Counted from the first letter of the stretch, positions 11,731 to 22,207 are shown. The stretch: 64,000 nucleotides of DNA from Angiostrongylus vasorum (GCA_018806985.1 JADANN010000457.1:1116001-1180000), one strand, 5' to 3'. A program made the numbers and translations. The notes: generated by a model not told the origin, from the sequence alone.

Positions 11731-14700
11731 TATATATATATATATATATATATACATATACATACGTATCATTTATAATTATTTAGTGGTATAAATGTTT
11801 ACATATATATGTGATTTTTATACAGGTTTAAATCACTTTCAACTTTAAAGTTGTTTAGAATTAGAGCTTTCAAGAAATTGTTGAGGAAAGTTAAATTTTT
11901 AAGACATAAAATGCGAGAGCTGCGGTTGCAAGCTCCAAAAGCTGCAAAAGAATTTTTTTTCTGCAGAGTAGGGCAACTGCTATTTCCTCGGCGGAAATCT
12001 GCAGACTCGGTTTTATTCCAACTAATTGGGTTTGTTATGAATGTGACATACTGATTTGAAGTTTGCAGCGACCAATATTTTCGCAACGAATGCTTCGTAT
12101 CCATTGCATTTACGGCACAATATCTTAATCTTATTGGGTTCTACTCCAGAAAATACATTAAAAACGCATTATTTGAAGTAACTCTAAGAGGCACGTCATA
12201 GAAGGGACGTTCTCAAAAAGTGGGAGGTAATATAGAGGAGCACAGAGTTACACAGCTGAGGGATTAAAAACTAGAAAGGTCAAATGTCCTATGTAGAACT
12301 TGTAATTTTTTACTTCTTTAAAAAGCGTACGACCTACCATCACATCCTATAACAGAAAAGTGATAAGCGACACAGTGTTTTACATTTTTGGGGCGTAAGA
12401 TCTTATCATCATCGGCAATTCCACTAGTCATTGAGCACTTTCATTTTGGATCAGTAAGTCTCACTTCATTCTCCTCAAGCATTTGCTTATCTTTCGACTC
12501 CTCAGCTTAGAGCTTCTGTGATAAATTACCATTTTTTTATCGGAGTTCGAGAGCCACGAGCACTTAGCATTACTATAAGCTAAACCCTTCTAAGAGGTAC
12601 TACTGTATGACATTCTTATGCTGGACGTTAACGGAAGTAGATCTAGTCACAGAGAGCCCAGGGACTAGTTGATGAAAAACTTCGAAACAAACGCTAGTAG
12701 AATACCTATAAAAAGATTAAGCTCTGTCTAAGGCACCGTTTCTTAATACTTCCTTTCGACACGAAGTAATTTCCACAGTCGACGAGCATATCGGTCGGTG
12801 TAAACGGTAGATAAACTCTTTTTCCTGGCCCTTTGTTTTTACCTCATGGAGGTTTTTCGCTGTACTTTTTGTATTCAATCGATAAATCATCCATCAAACT
12901 GTGCACCAAACATCGGACCAGAAACGTCTTCTTCTATAATCAATAGTTTACAACAAGCTTTTTTTCTGAGGAGTTTGTTTGTTGAACTGGGGAGACTGTT
13001 GTTGATGTGGGTAAAAAATATGTCGAAAATAGTAGAAGTTATAAAGATGTCTGTACCCCTACATGAGTCCGGGTCTTTAGACATAAGATCTTTATTTGCT
13101 ATCAATTGTTTTACTTGTGAAAACCAACTGATTTTTTTAGCTTTGGAAGATGAGCGAGTTAGCCGAACGTCGTCTGTTGCAAAGTTGGAGTCAGATGAGA
13201 AGGTTCTTTTTTCGTAACGAACCATTCTCAAGTTATTTATCTAATAGCTTTTTTGTTCGTTATTTATCTGAAGAGTTCATTCGTTTTCATTTTGGTATCG
13301 CATATGTTTTAAAACAATGTATCAAAATATAAAGTACATTAGATGTTGTTTGTCGTTGAATTTCACCGAATGTTTTCTTTTCATTATCTTAAGATCTCCA
13401 CAACATTTGAAACCTTAAGGCTGCTGAATTAAAAATCGAGTTAGCCCGAGTTCAACAAGCTGAGGAACAAATGCGAGCGAAAACGCAACATGTCGTTACG
13501 CAGCTCAGGGACGTTGAAGTTGAACTGAACAACATTCGTGCGCGAAACGAAACGTTGGAGAAGAAGCAACAGAGGTAGGTTTGTGTTTTATATTTGGAGA
13601 GGGGAATAACCCGGAGATGGCGTAGGACCGAAAGTCCGTCTATATTGTTGCCAGCACTCAGTAATGTACCTTTGGTACTTAGTGTCCTTTGAACTTTTTT
13701 TGTTTAGATTTGATGCTGATATCAAGGCCGTCGAAAAACAACTGGAAGAAATGAAAGAAAACAAAGAGAAAGTAGAGAAGGAGAGGGATGAACTTCGAAT
13801 AACTGTGTCAAGAAAAAATGGAGAACTTCAGGTTGCCGACACATTTGTGCTTACAAACTCTAAAAATCTCTGTATTTCGACTTACATTGTCTAAAAGATT
13901 TAAAGATTGCATTGTACAAGATTGCACTTCCTTGTTGGTAACAACTCTTTTGTCCTTTGAGGTTTATGAAATTTCTTTTAGGTTAATTAACCTTTCGGGA
14001 CCATGCGCATTGACTTCAATATGTACGGTGGCGGGTTTCATGAGTCATACGTGTTGACTTCGATGCGCACACTTTTTGCTGGCTTATTTCGCCGAGAGTT
14101 TTTTTTTTTTTTTACTAGGGTTCTATAAACGATTGCTTATCGAAAACAGATTTCCTACTGGGGTTAAACCAACAGCAAGTGTTCTTAATGCTCAATACTT
14201 GCGAAAAAACGTTCACGAACGAGTTTGCTTGCTCATCTGCTTGAATGCTACCGCAGTTACTAGCTTGTCTGTTGGTATTTAAATGGACACAAGATCGTTG
14301 CGAAAAGATGGCAAATCACTGACGAGAATTCTGCAGACGTGTTTGTAGTACACAGAAAGTCTATAGTTGCACAAAGTGAGCACTTGTCATTGCGTATATA
14401 CACATTCCCAACTCTTATCACACATTCTTTCTCCGAAGTTGTAAACGTTTTCAGTTGAAAACATTCATTTTCAATGTGCTGCGTCTACAGGCACCACTTG
14501 TGTGGAGGTATTAATGGAATGTAGCAGGAGTGTGCGTAGATGGAGTGTGCATTCATCATTGTGGAAAGTACTTCTTTCAGAAGATTGCATATTCTTGTGA
14601 ACATTATGCTCAAGAACATTTATTTAACAATCTACAATTTCCTCAGGTTAACTTGCGTAGAGTCAACCCTTTTTACATAGGATTTGGAAGTTTTACCAAT

Positions 14701-17700
14701 TATCTGTTCTTCCGTAGACTTAAAATCTGCCCGCAATCATCCATTGCGCACTTCCAATCTGCAATATGCAATTCTTAGCTTGGATTTCTACTTCGTACAA
14801 ACAAATTATATTTTTGATGAGTTTTTACATTGGCCGCACCTATTACCAACTTGTAAGTGTAAGTGAGTTAAAATCTTTTCGAATCTATTCCTTAACATTA
14901 CATCTGGTGTTTTCCAAAAGCTCTAATGATTAGTCCAGTAATCTCTCCTACGTGGCAATTCGAATATACCACTTGAAAACCCAATCGGATGAATCTTTCA
15001 CCTCTTCGACAGTTGCCTTCTCCCACACAGGATTCTTCTGTTCACATAATTATTAGTCTGCTCTACAAACTCTTTCCAAACGTCGGCCATGAATAATTCT
15101 TAGAAATCGAGTGATTCCTTCCACATGAGCAAAACCTGTTTTTTAAATTCCGTAGTAGTTGTATAGTAATAACTCCAGGATCTGAAGACTACGACTTCTG
15201 AGCTGCGAACTACAGTAGCTCGTCTTCAGCGCGAAGCCGATGAGCGGTCGGACACGGCGAGTAATGAAGAACTGGCTGCTCTACGAAGAGAAAAAAGAGA
15301 ATTGGAAAACAAGTTAAGGGAACAGGTATGTACAAATATTAGTACGCATGTTAAATTTCAGGATACGTTTCAATTTGTCTGAAGGGCTAGTGTATATTCT
15401 GGTATTTAGATTAAGGTTATTGTGGTGGGAGAAGCACAGTGGTTAGTGATGCAGTCCATCAGGAAACATTGTGCTAGCTCGACTCTCTTTCCAACGCTGT
15501 CCTTCATTCCACGCGGTAACGCATTAGCCCGGCTATCTCGAAGAGTGCAACGGTAATTGACCCGACCAGCATTCTACGACATTCATGAAGAGGAGGAAAC
15601 CTTCAACCATAAGCCGAAACAACACACGAAATGTTTGAAGACTCTTGTGGACGATGAATGCGAGGAAAACTAATGGAATGCAGAAAGTGCTGGGATTCGC
15701 AGAGTAGATATGATGGCTAGTCGTGTAAAATAAAAAAAAAGTTATTGTACATTACTCTACAACTAAGATAATGCTGAGATATTTGCAAAACTCCGACCGC
15801 AGGTGTCTGCGGTGGAGAGCGAAGGCGCTATTGTCTTTTGCGGGGAGTGGCGCGTTCACCATGACACCATGCGGGTCCTTCGTTTCGCTTGTCTCTCAGC
15901 TAGTTCTATCGATCAGCGCCGTCGGCAATCATCCGTCAAAGGGGTTGATCTAGCCTAAATCGGCAACGAACCCAGTTAAGTTGAGGCTGTATTTGGAATC
16001 AGAATATTAATCTTTTACTGCCTGCTGTAATTTTTTACGGCACGGTATCGTGTGAAATACTAAGAAAGACTAAGATTATGCTGAGATATTTGCAAAACTT
16101 TGGGCCGCAGGTGTCTGCGGTGGAGAACGAACGCGCTGTTACCCTATTAAATGTTTTTCACATGATACCCTGCTATGAAAAATTATAGTAGGCAGTGAAT
16201 AAAATGTTAAGATTGTGATTTCAGCTTCAGACACAGCCTAACTGGGTTCGTTGCCGATTTGGGCTCCCTAAATCAATCCCGTTGACGGTTGATTGCTGAC
16301 GGCGTTGATCGATGGAACTAGCTGAGAGACAAGCGAAACGAAGGACCTGCATGGTGTGGTGGTGAACGCGTTAGCCCCCGGAAAGGGTAATAGCGCGTTT
16401 GTTCCCCACCCTGCGGTCCGGAGTTTTGCAGATAACTCAGCATCGTCTTAGTTGCATTCCACATCACACCCTCCCGTGAAAAATTATGGTAGGCAGTAAA
16501 TAGAAAGGTTAAGGATATTATTGTTTTATTATAAATTCGTGAGTGATATGCAAAGGAGGAGGAACTGGACGATTTGGCCGACACGAATCACCAGATGGAA
16601 CAACAAATTACTCGTCTGGAAATGGGTGCTGAGCGGCTAAAATCCGACCTAACCCATGAATCCACGAGCAAGGAGACAGAATTGGACGAAATCCGTGGCC
16701 ATTACCAAAGAAGGGTGAGTTGATTTCGGTCTAGAGACTTTACTGGACCAAAAATAACTCATTCCATCATTCCTGTTGTAGTTACGCGCTCTCGAAGATC
16801 AACTGGACGATTTGCAAAGTGCTAATTCAACTCTTGTTAAAGAAAACCGTGTGTTAGAAGCGAGGGCGCGACAGTTTGACATAAGTAGGCAAAGGTTTGT
16901 CCTCGTTTTTGCTTTGCAGTTTAAAAAGAATGGCCTTCGCTTTGTATTAGCACGTTGGAGTTTTTGTTTAAGAACAAATGTTCCTGGAGTTTCTTGTTGT
17001 CCACTTTTTTATCGGGTCGAATAGCTTTTCATGGGCTAACCTTGCTTTATATGGGCGTGTTCTCCGTACTAATCTGAACGAAGCATTGCGGTCTTTCTTA
17101 TGCAAATGTTGGGGTACTCACTTTTCAAGTTTCTTCATTTTGTTGAGTGGGGGCAGATGAGGATAAAGATTGAACATACTTCGATGTCGGGAGTGAGCCT
17201 GATCATCGAAATGAGTGTACTCTTTGTGAAATTAACCTACCAGCTGGCCATCTTCATTGGAGGGATGGCGGTCTCGTAAACAAAGCGGCACACTTTAGCT
17301 GTTGAATGGACAGCTTTGAATCAGAAACCCATCACATTGAATGGCTGCTTTGATCAACGCTCATTTATAGCCTTTGAATGAACAGTGAAAGTTAGTTCAC
17401 TGGATTGTATCATCAGTTTGTGTCTTATTAAGAGTAAAGTTTTCTCGTATAGAATCGGCAATATAAATCTGGTAATGATTAGTTCGAAAATAAGTAGTTC
17501 AGCTTCGAGTTCTCTGGTGGACAGTATCGTCGTGAACTAAGAAGAGTTCAAGCTCTACTGGCTGATACTCAAGCTGTCTTAGCTCACGAGAGAGAATGTG
17601 CACCGTCGCAACTCCTTCTACGTCAATTAAGGTAGGACCTCCGGTATTCTTTGCTTGATTCGTTCTCACTGCTTTGACTTCACATAATTGCTATTATTCC

Positions 17701-19416
17701 TTCAGGAACCAGCTTGAAGATGCGGAAGCTGCAAAAATGAGTGTATTGAAAAGTCGTCATGGCTTGGAGACTGAGCTAAATGAAGTTCGAATGAAGCTAG
17801 AACAGACTCTGTTAGCAAAAAGTGCGGCGGAGGATCGCGCACTTTTCCTCCTTAAAGAGAAAAATAGCAGCGAAGCACTCATTGAAGAGAAAGACGAGGA
17901 GTACCAACAACTTATGAGGAAATATAATGCGGCTGTTCAGAAAACAAACCTTGATCATGTAGCCATAACAGATTATATGGAGCAGGTCAGTAATTTATTG
18001 AGATAATTTCCTCATCAATTTTGTTAACTCTAACATTCATATGTTTCCTTACGTTTTTCAGATCGCTGAACTTGAGAAGGCCAAACAGCGCCTGACGGAG
18101 CAGCTGCATGAGGAATCGTCAAATGCGGCGTTTTTGTCTCAACATACAGTAGAGAAACACAAACTTGTTCTATGTGAGCAAAAAGTACGAAACCTAGAAA
18201 CAAAGTTGGACCTAGAACTTGCCCAGAAGCAGCGATTGGAGGTGAGTAGAGTATCGATGAAGGCACGTTTTTTTTCAAATTTTTGAAAACCGAGTTGTGA
18301 TGAAATCTGGCGTTTCGTCTTCGCAGCAGGGTTGCACAGGGTGAGGAGAAGTTTAACATTTCCATATTAAGGACCTATGCCATGACCCAGGTTAGCTGCA
18401 GATGGGTCTTTGCGAATGTCGCCAGAATCACAAGGAGCTGTTTTAGAAAGCACGATGCTTCTTCTTTCTTTAGAAGAAGTAGAAGAAGTGAAGCCTACTC
18501 CCTCTCAACGGTTTTACCGCATCATCGTGGCTGGGAGGTGTTCGTGGGTGTCGGGCTGCGATGTACAGCGAGTGTACTCACCCCCCAGCAAGGTCTCCCA
18601 AGCTAAAAAGAAGTCCCGCTTTTCCATCAGGAAGCCTAGCTCGGAGTAAACCAATACCAGGATCGACCACTCTCCTGGTATCAAACTAGTCGCATGATGG
18701 CAAATCACCATCTTCCACAAGGGCTGCGACTGCCTGTGTTGGTGACGACCTGGAGCAGACTTTGCCTAGGCTGACCTCAGAACTCCAGGGAAATACAATA
18801 GCTAAACCAGCAAAGCTCCGAAAAATTGAGATTATGCTGTGGCCCGCGCAACCAGTGAGGACGAGCCATCCAAGTATCCAAGTAATTAAGAAGCCTACTC
18901 ACCAGTTCTGTATCACGGCGGTTGGCGTAAACAGCTATCCTCAATCCTGACACCACAGTTCATAGGTAGCCTTGAAGGGCACCTTTGGATACAACAAAAA
19001 GGTAGTGGATTTCCAAACTTCCTTGTTGAAAAAACAGGTGTATTATACACTGGTCTGAAGTATTTTAATGCGAAGCTCATAGTTATCCGTATAGTATTTC
19101 TAGATTTTTCAATTATGTGGAATAAGCATTCGGTCTCAAATTTTTCTTCTCGTGTTTTATTTCTCCTCTCGTTTCGTCGTTTTATTCCAGGGCGATATTA
19201 GACTAGGCAGTTGAATTAAGTACAGAATGATGGCTCTACGAAGGTGTACTCAGGAATGTGCCATTTGCTCTCTTGAAGATATGTTCGATCACTGAGTGAG
19301 CTGTGTGATCACACGACTCCATTCTCCAGCAGCCATTTTTTAAAATAATTCAGTTTCCTTCGAAGAGAACAGGAGCTCAGCATAACTGCTTCATCCCGAT
19401 GCCAGTCTCCTGTATC

Positions 19417-19457
<41 letters not shown>

Positions 19458-21170
19458 TATATAATATATATAAATATATACAAATACATTACATAAATAT
19501 ATCTACTCATTTTCGTTACCTTTCCCTATTCTGCCATTCTATCTGCGATAAAGGCTTTTAAAAGAACTTCATGTTGCGGGTTACTTTCTTCGGCTACTTA
19601 TAGCTGGACACATATATTTTTCACTTGTTAGCTAGTAGCTCGAACACTGATCTACTATAATGAATTGTGGAATTGATATCCCCCTCACTAACTTGGATAA
19701 GTCTGTTGTGGAGGAACCTCTGCAGTACCTAGTGATTCGGCACTCAACAATATCACTCAGTATGTAGAAGCTATATATGTAGTGCAAATATCGCATGAGT
19801 TACCAACACCTTCTTCGGTCATCTTTTCATTTTGCATAAGGGGTAGTTTCTCTTACACACTTTATTTGCATACGATTGTTCATTGTACCAATATTCGACA
19901 TTCTACTTTTGCCTTCTACGCCATAATTATTTTTCCCCATAATATTGTCAGTTTTATTGTTTTTTCAGTCTATGGTGATTAAACTACAAGACGAAGTTGA
20001 TGCGCTCCAACAACAAATCAAAGAGGTGAATTGTGGACGTGAAAAGGAGGGTGAAGCGCTGAGAAAAGCAAGGTGGGACTCTACTCATTAAGAAATGGAA
20101 AGCTTCTATAAAGTATAAAGCGTAAGGATGGATGGGTTAAGGCGACGCCATTATGCATTCGACTTTATTAAGCATCGTAGAGATGACTTCATGCATATTT
20201 TGGTTAAACAATGACTTGGTGAATCAAATTAAACGGGATGAGAATAGTTAAGATGAGAGGAAAGATGGTAAGGTTGCCGGCGATTGGTCGACCACTGTGG
20301 TTCCCCACTACCCTTGAATGTCCGATGGCAGTCAAACTGGATTAGATTAGGCGCTTAGGCTTCGATAGGCTTGGATTAGTTATGACTGATGTTCGATATT
20401 CGATTAAAGAAAACACACGTGCATGTGGATGAGACGAAAATCGGGCGTGAGTGCGCTTTCAAACGTCGATTGCTTTACTTCCATGGTAGATGGACTACTG
20501 GAGTTCCACTCCGGTTTTCAAAAATGTCTATTGGGACATAATGTCATGTCAAGAGCAATGTTTAAAAAATCGTTTTCTAATCCTCCTTTAGCCAACACGG
20601 CAACCTATCATGGGCGCTACAGGTTGCACATGATCATAGCGAATTGTGGTATTATCATATGTGCTGGAAAAAGTGGGAAGAAGGCTAGCATAAGATGCAA
20701 CCATTGTAACAAGTGGTTATGTTTGCATTGCTAGGGTAATAGCCACAAAAGGTGCAATTTGTCGAAGTTGCGCTTTGTGAACATTACAGAGGGATTATAA
20801 ATTGTTCGCTGGAAATGCAAGTTTTGTATCGTAGCTTGTGAAAGCAGTTCCTCTCGAGTGCAGCATTTACATTAGTTTAAGATGGAACAATATTATGAGT
20901 AGATACTCGCTTTAGGAAAGAAAATACGCAATTACAAGAAACAATTAGCGAGCTGGAGAAGAGGCATCTCGACTCAGAGCATAAAAAAAAGGCCTCAAAT
21001 GTTGAGATCGATCGTCTAGAAGAAGCAAACAAAATTTTGACCGCGGAACTCAAGCTAGCGCAGCGACGTATTGATAGTTTGCAGCTAGCATTAAGTGAAG
21101 GATTGGAAGGTGAAGATTCTGACGAAGAGGACGAGGATGGTCATGTGTTGGAGGATGGAAAATCTGCCGG
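830..21170 (+). CDS. MYO18: Unconventional myosin-18, 5'-truncated by the window (17 exons)
   Basis: Exons read as 830-968, 6747-6922, 7004-7173, 7835-7993, 8464-8550, 9731-9954, 13141-13202, 13420-13574, 13708-13831, 15179-15325, 16556-16714, 16782-16894, 17503-17631, 17706-17985, 18062-18241, 19969-20072 and 20916-21170. Phases agree at all junctions except 968/6747 and 8550/9731. The order motor end, converter, IQ-like neck, WPWWKL motif and long coiled coil matches myosin-18 (MYO18A/B, Drosophila Mhcl class). The strongest match is the tail, for example ALLADTQ, NQLEDAEAAK, ELKLAQRRIDSLQ and the acidic end. Family knowledge: myosin-18 motors bind actin with little or no ATPase activity and act as scaffolds of the actin cortex or sarcomere. 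The N-terminus and most of the motor lie left of base 1. The last exon ends in phase 2 with a donor, so the stop codon is further right; see the 24,091 exon. Confidence 0.9.
1478..1725 (+). repeat. Foldback/MITE family copy
   Basis: Shares a terminal block (gctgagatatttgcaaaactc), a short palindrome (ccgcaggtgtttgcggtgg), and an accaccacaccatgcgggtc core with many other copies in this window: 5,245-5,475, 5,575-5,870, 15,750-15,990, 16,055-16,505, 38,520-39,065, 52,035-52,210, 53,075-53,230, 57,945-58,262 and 63,025-63,200. No coding capacity; probably non-autonomous. Confidence 0.75.
2929..3200 (+). repeat. tRNA-derived SINE, family 1
   Basis: It begins with a tRNA-like head: an A-box-like cgcgcagtggttaga and a B-box-like gaattgatcctgc about 40 bases later. 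A unique body follows (lggaggatagca-type block, aatgaagtcgaatgcatggcg near the 3' end). The same body appears at 4,025-4,275 (minus), 8,998-9,215 (plus), 25,870-26,085 (plus), 33,225-33,350 (minus), and 35,235-35,512 (minus), with 3' fragments at 11,605-11,670 and 20,148-20,185. Confidence 0.7.
3606..3730 (+). repeat. Foldback/MITE family, internally deleted hairpin
   Basis: The left end (gatgctgagatatttgc) is directly followed by the inverted right arm (cagacacctgcggttcggag), losing the core. Confidence 0.6.
4025..4275 (-). repeat. tRNA-derived SINE, family 1 (minus copy)
   Basis: Reverse-oriented copy: starts with the gcattcgacttcat end and closes with ccactgcgctatgcgc, the reverse complement of the A-box region. 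Confidence 0.7.
5245..5870. repeat. Inverted pair of foldback-family copies
   Basis: A plus copy (5,245-5,475) and a minus copy (5,575-5,870) face each other, so the interval can fold into a long imperfect hairpin with outer ends ctgagatatttgcaaa and tttgcaaacatctcagc. Confidence 0.75.
6747..7173 (+). CDS. MYO18: Myosin-18 motor exons: reactive-helix and converter region, two GC donors
   Basis: Exon 6747-6922 encodes FSTLRRSH then YFVHCIQPSANL, the segment equivalent to the FVRCIxPN block of myosins. It continues to IRSILLIDSVRVNNR, equal to the LRxxGVLE-like helix. Exon 7004-7173 encodes GYPERVPFRDFRRRFGCLV, the classic GFPxRxxYxDFxxRY converter entry, and ends YRLGISQ. The first exon ends at AGAG and the intron starts gcaagc; joining AGA G with GG TAT restores the frame. 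The second exon ends at CAG and the intron starts gcatgt; joining to GTT CTA at 7835 restores the frame. Both introns therefore appear to be GC-AG. The 81-base first intron is short, unlike the others in this gene. Confidence 0.88.
7835..8550 (+). CDS. MYO18: Myosin-18 neck: IQ-like segment and WPWWKL motif
   Basis: Exon 7835-7993 encodes VLLASDVMNELEDRRD then FQRECRKHLASKW, an imperfect IQ-type light-chain-binding helix following the converter, and ends AIKCLQ. Exon 8464-8550 encodes KNGKAYIRVREWPWWKLYTK, the conserved WPWW(K/R)L neck-to-tail junction of class II and class XVIII myosins, and ends PLLAATR. The first donor is gtatac, the second gttttt after AGG (phase 0). The following exon at 9731 requires phase 2. 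Deleting one G from the GGG at 8549-8551 would resolve this and would give the same spacing as human MYO18A between the PLL and the following coiled coil. Confidence 0.88.
8686..8727 (-). ncRNA. Hammerhead-like motif (degenerate copy 1)
   Basis: On the minus strand the order is tttGAAGA, a short GGC...GCC stem, then GAAAGGTC. The leading CTG of the core is changed to TTG. A relic of the Penelope-associated hammerhead family described at 58,723. Confidence 0.4.
8998..9215 (+). repeat. tRNA-derived SINE, family 1 (degenerate)
   Basis: Diverged copy with a cggagtagttagaggtgcc head and the cccttccatcctttcggg and gggtagcagca body segments shared with the family. Confidence 0.55.
9731..13831 (+). 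CDS. MYO18: Myosin-18 tail, proximal coiled coil (4 exons)
   Basis: Exon 9731-9954 encodes SDSSHQECELRIRQLEQQ and runs as a heptad-rich helix to QQCKDG, phase 1. Exon 13141-13202 (62 bases; ALEDERVSRTSSVAKLESDEK) was found by phase: it takes phase 1 to phase 0 exactly and links to exon 13420-13574, AAELKIELARVQQAEEQ through LEKKQQR. Exon 13708-13831 begins RFDADIKAVEKQLEEMKE and ends GELQ. The NELEKKQRRFD block of human MYO18A is recognisable as RNETLEKKQQRFD. The segment between KDG and AAELK is shorter than in vertebrates, so this worm protein has lost roughly 60-80 residues there or one more exon is hidden in 9,955-13,140. Confidence 0.85.
10150..10930 (-). pseudogene. mariner transposase relic
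   Basis: Minus-strand frames with many stops and shifts give DDDELKALLDGNT, LREGVEELGVSILTVSKHLKE (helix-turn-helix part), LIHHRFLNPGEKLMAEKYAQQ and IFLHDD...PTLHKLNELGYE. These are the ordered landmarks of a mariner-family (Tc1/mariner) DD34D transposase, including the catalytic HDD-type aspartate block. No intact frame, so inactive. It lies in the myosin-18 intron 9,955-13,140. Confidence 0.85.
11680..11772. repeat. (TA)n microsatellite
   Basis: Interrupted TA tract directly following a SINE family-1 3' end (11,605-11,670), so probably grown from the SINE tail. Confidence 0.95.
15179..16894 (+). CDS. MYO18: Myosin-18 tail, middle coiled coil (3 exons)
   Basis: Exon 15179-15325 (49 codons) encodes DLKTTTSELRTTVARLQRE and ends KLREQ. 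Exon 16556-16714 (53 codons) encodes EEELDDLADTNHQMEQQITRL and ends GHYQRR. Exon 16782-16894 encodes LRALEDQLDDLQSANSTL through QFDISRQ, ending in phase 2. All junctions are canonical GT-AG and in phase. The EEELD block aligns with the EEELDEQ block of MYO18A, and LEDQLDD with the MEVQLEE segment. The introns here carry a SINE (15,425-15,735) and a pair of foldback repeats (15,750-16,505). Confidence 0.88.
15425..15735 (+). repeat. tRNA-derived SINE, family 2
   Basis: The head gcacagtggttagtgatg resembles a tRNA A box. The body (ttctacgacatt, then a gatgaatgcgagg-like block and gggattcgcagagta near the 3' end) is shared with 21,358-21,725 and, more diverged, 34,068-34,390. It is in the intron between myosin-18 exons 15,325 and 16,556. 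Confidence 0.6.
15750..16505. repeat. Cluster of three foldback-family copies, inverted
   Basis: Plus copy at 15,750-15,990, truncated plus copy at 16,055-16,145 and minus copy at about 16,155-16,505. It lies in a myosin-18 intron and ends only about 50 bases before the exon at 16,556, close enough to matter for splicing. Confidence 0.75.
17503..21170 (+). CDS. MYO18: Myosin-18 tail, conserved distal coiled coil and acidic end (5 exons)
   Basis: This is the best-conserved part. Exon 17503-17631 (acceptor ttcag at 17,502, one-base lead) encodes YRRELRRVQALLADTQAVL. Exon 17706-17985 encodes RNQLEDAEAAKMSVLKS through DEEYQQLMRKYNAAVQK to YMEQ. Exon 18062-18241 encodes IAELEKAKQRLTEQL through VRNLETKLDLELAQKQRLE. 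Exon 19969-20072 encodes SMVIKLQDEVDALQQQI. Exon 20916-21170 encodes KENTQLQETISELEKRH, then LEEANKILTAELKLAQRRI, then an acidic run EGEDSDEEDEDG. Each block has a direct counterpart, in order, at the end of the MYO18A coiled coil. The last exon ends SAG in phase 2 with donor gtaagg, so the protein continues. Confidence 0.92.
18515..18905 (+). repeat. Dispersed repeat family C
   Basis: Marked by gggtgtcgggctgcgatgta, agcaaggtctcccaagct and aaaccaataccaggatc. The same family is at 55,245-55,625 (plus), 41,975-42,345 (minus) and 52,680-53,065 (minus). No ORF conserved between copies; class unknown. Confidence 0.7.
19420..19500. repeat. (AT)n microsatellite
   Basis: About 35 bases of pure AT followed by degenerate ata/tata units, in the intron 18,242-19,968. 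Confidence 0.95.
20420..20890 (+). pseudogene. Relic frame with a PHD/RING-like cysteine cluster, possible LINE ORF1
   Basis: One frame reads IIICAGKSGKKASIRCNHCN then KWLCLHC, with a further stop and then KCKFCIVAC. A C...C-x2-C-N-K-W-x-C-x2-C arrangement resembles the zinc-finger (PHD-type) N-terminal ORF of CR1-like LINEs. It contains stops and lies in the intron 20,073-20,915. Identification tentative. Confidence 0.35.
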
Positions 21171-21357
21171 GTAAGGGATTGAATCAGGCCCGTTTATCAA
21201 GGAACAGTGCAAAAGAACCTCTCAAATTTCGAGGAAACAATGGTGCAACCATAATCTTGAGTCTGAAGATGTAATGAAGTGAAATGTGGTATCCTTTGGC
21301 ACTACGTTCACGATTTTGTGTGCATATAAATATTTTCCCAGTAAATCTACAAACAGG

Positions 21358-21725
21358 AGGGCGGCTAGCACAGTGGTAGTGATGTCCGTCTTCACGACCG
21401 TAGTGCTAGTTCGATTTCGCTCCGGGCCAACAAAGCGTCTCATCCCTCCGGGGTCGGGAAATTGGTACCGGACTTCTCTGGAAAAAACTCTCTGCAATCC
21501 AGTTGAGAACGCTCCGGCCCGGCTATCTCAGGACTCCAGGGAGAGTCAACTCGGCCAGCATTCTACGACATTAAAGATGAAATGAAAAATCCTCAAGCAG
21601 CAACCGAAGCCGAGCGTAAAAAAGACCTTCTTAGACGATGGATGCGATGAAACGAATTGGATATTGAGAAGTGTGGGATCCGCACAGTAAACGTGAAGAC
21701 GGACCAATTAAAATAAAATTGAAAA
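21358..21725 (+). repeat. tRNA-derived SINE, family 2
   Basis: Clear head (ctagcacagtggtagtgatg) and B-box-like agttcgatttcgctcc 40 bases further, then the family body ending tgggatccgcacagtaaacg and an A-rich tail (aaaataaaattgaaaaaaa). Confidence 0.65.
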
Positions 21726-22011
21726 AAAGTCTGCAAACAAAGCTGTTAACACTGAAGTTCGTCAGGAAATCTCAATAGGTAATAAATTTGCACTATAAGT
21801 ATTGCTCGGGATTTCCCACCAAATTCGCAGTATTGATTACGATAGAGTTCCAATCATACTTCAAGAAAGAACAACTTCTAAGCCAATTTTAGTCACTGCA
21901 TAAAATTTCAAGGTCGGTGTAAATTTATATTCGCTCTAACTTTCTGGTATTTAACTGATTTCAATTTAAACCTTTTTACTTACTGCCTACTCTTTTTGAT
22001 GGCAGGGTATA

Positions 22012-22130
22012 TTACGAAATATAACTCCAACGAAGCTGAGATATTTGCAAAACTCTGGACCGCAGCTGCCTATAGGCACCTGTGGTCCAGAGTTTTGCAA
22101 ATGTCTCAGCTTCGTTGGAGTTATATGATT
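22012..22130. repeat. Near-perfect hairpin from the foldback family
   Basis: Arms of roughly 45-50 bases (ataactccaacgaagctgag outward) surround a short centre near ctgcctataggcacctg. Arms differ at very few positions, so this is a recently formed or gene-converted palindrome. Confidence 0.85.
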
Positions 22131-22156
22131 TCAATTTAATCTAAAACTTTTGTAGA

Positions 22157-22207
22157 ATACGATGCGTTGAAATTCTTCGCAACAATTTGTACTATGAGAA
22201 TAATAGG
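22157..22207 (+). other. Possible phase-neutral cassette exon (51 bases)
   Basis: After the acceptor tttgtag a 51-base stretch reads (G)IRCVEILRNNLYYENN and ends AG before gtacta. It enters and leaves in phase 2, so it could be included between 21,170 and 24,091 without a frame change. Read through the donor it would instead stop at a TAG near 22,275, which would make it a candidate terminal exon for myosin-18. It has no recognised homology, so this is only a phase argument. Confidence 0.2.

Larger units (their letters stand above)
9955..13140 (+). other. Myosin-18 intron
   Basis: Holds the minus-strand mariner relic (10,150-10,930), a SINE 3' fragment and the TA tract (11,605-11,772). The rest (10,931-11,600 and 11,775-13,140) shows nothing I can identify. 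Confidence 0.6.

Noticed and set aside
11612..11794. Frame encoding an Ile/Tyr run
   Set aside because: Produced by the TA microsatellite.
17511..17523. Apparent phase conflict at myosin-18 exon 16,894/17,521
   Set aside because: Using the stronger upstream acceptor ttcag at 17,502 adds CTTCGAGTTCTCTGGTGG-type sequence and brings the junction into phase with a canonical intron.
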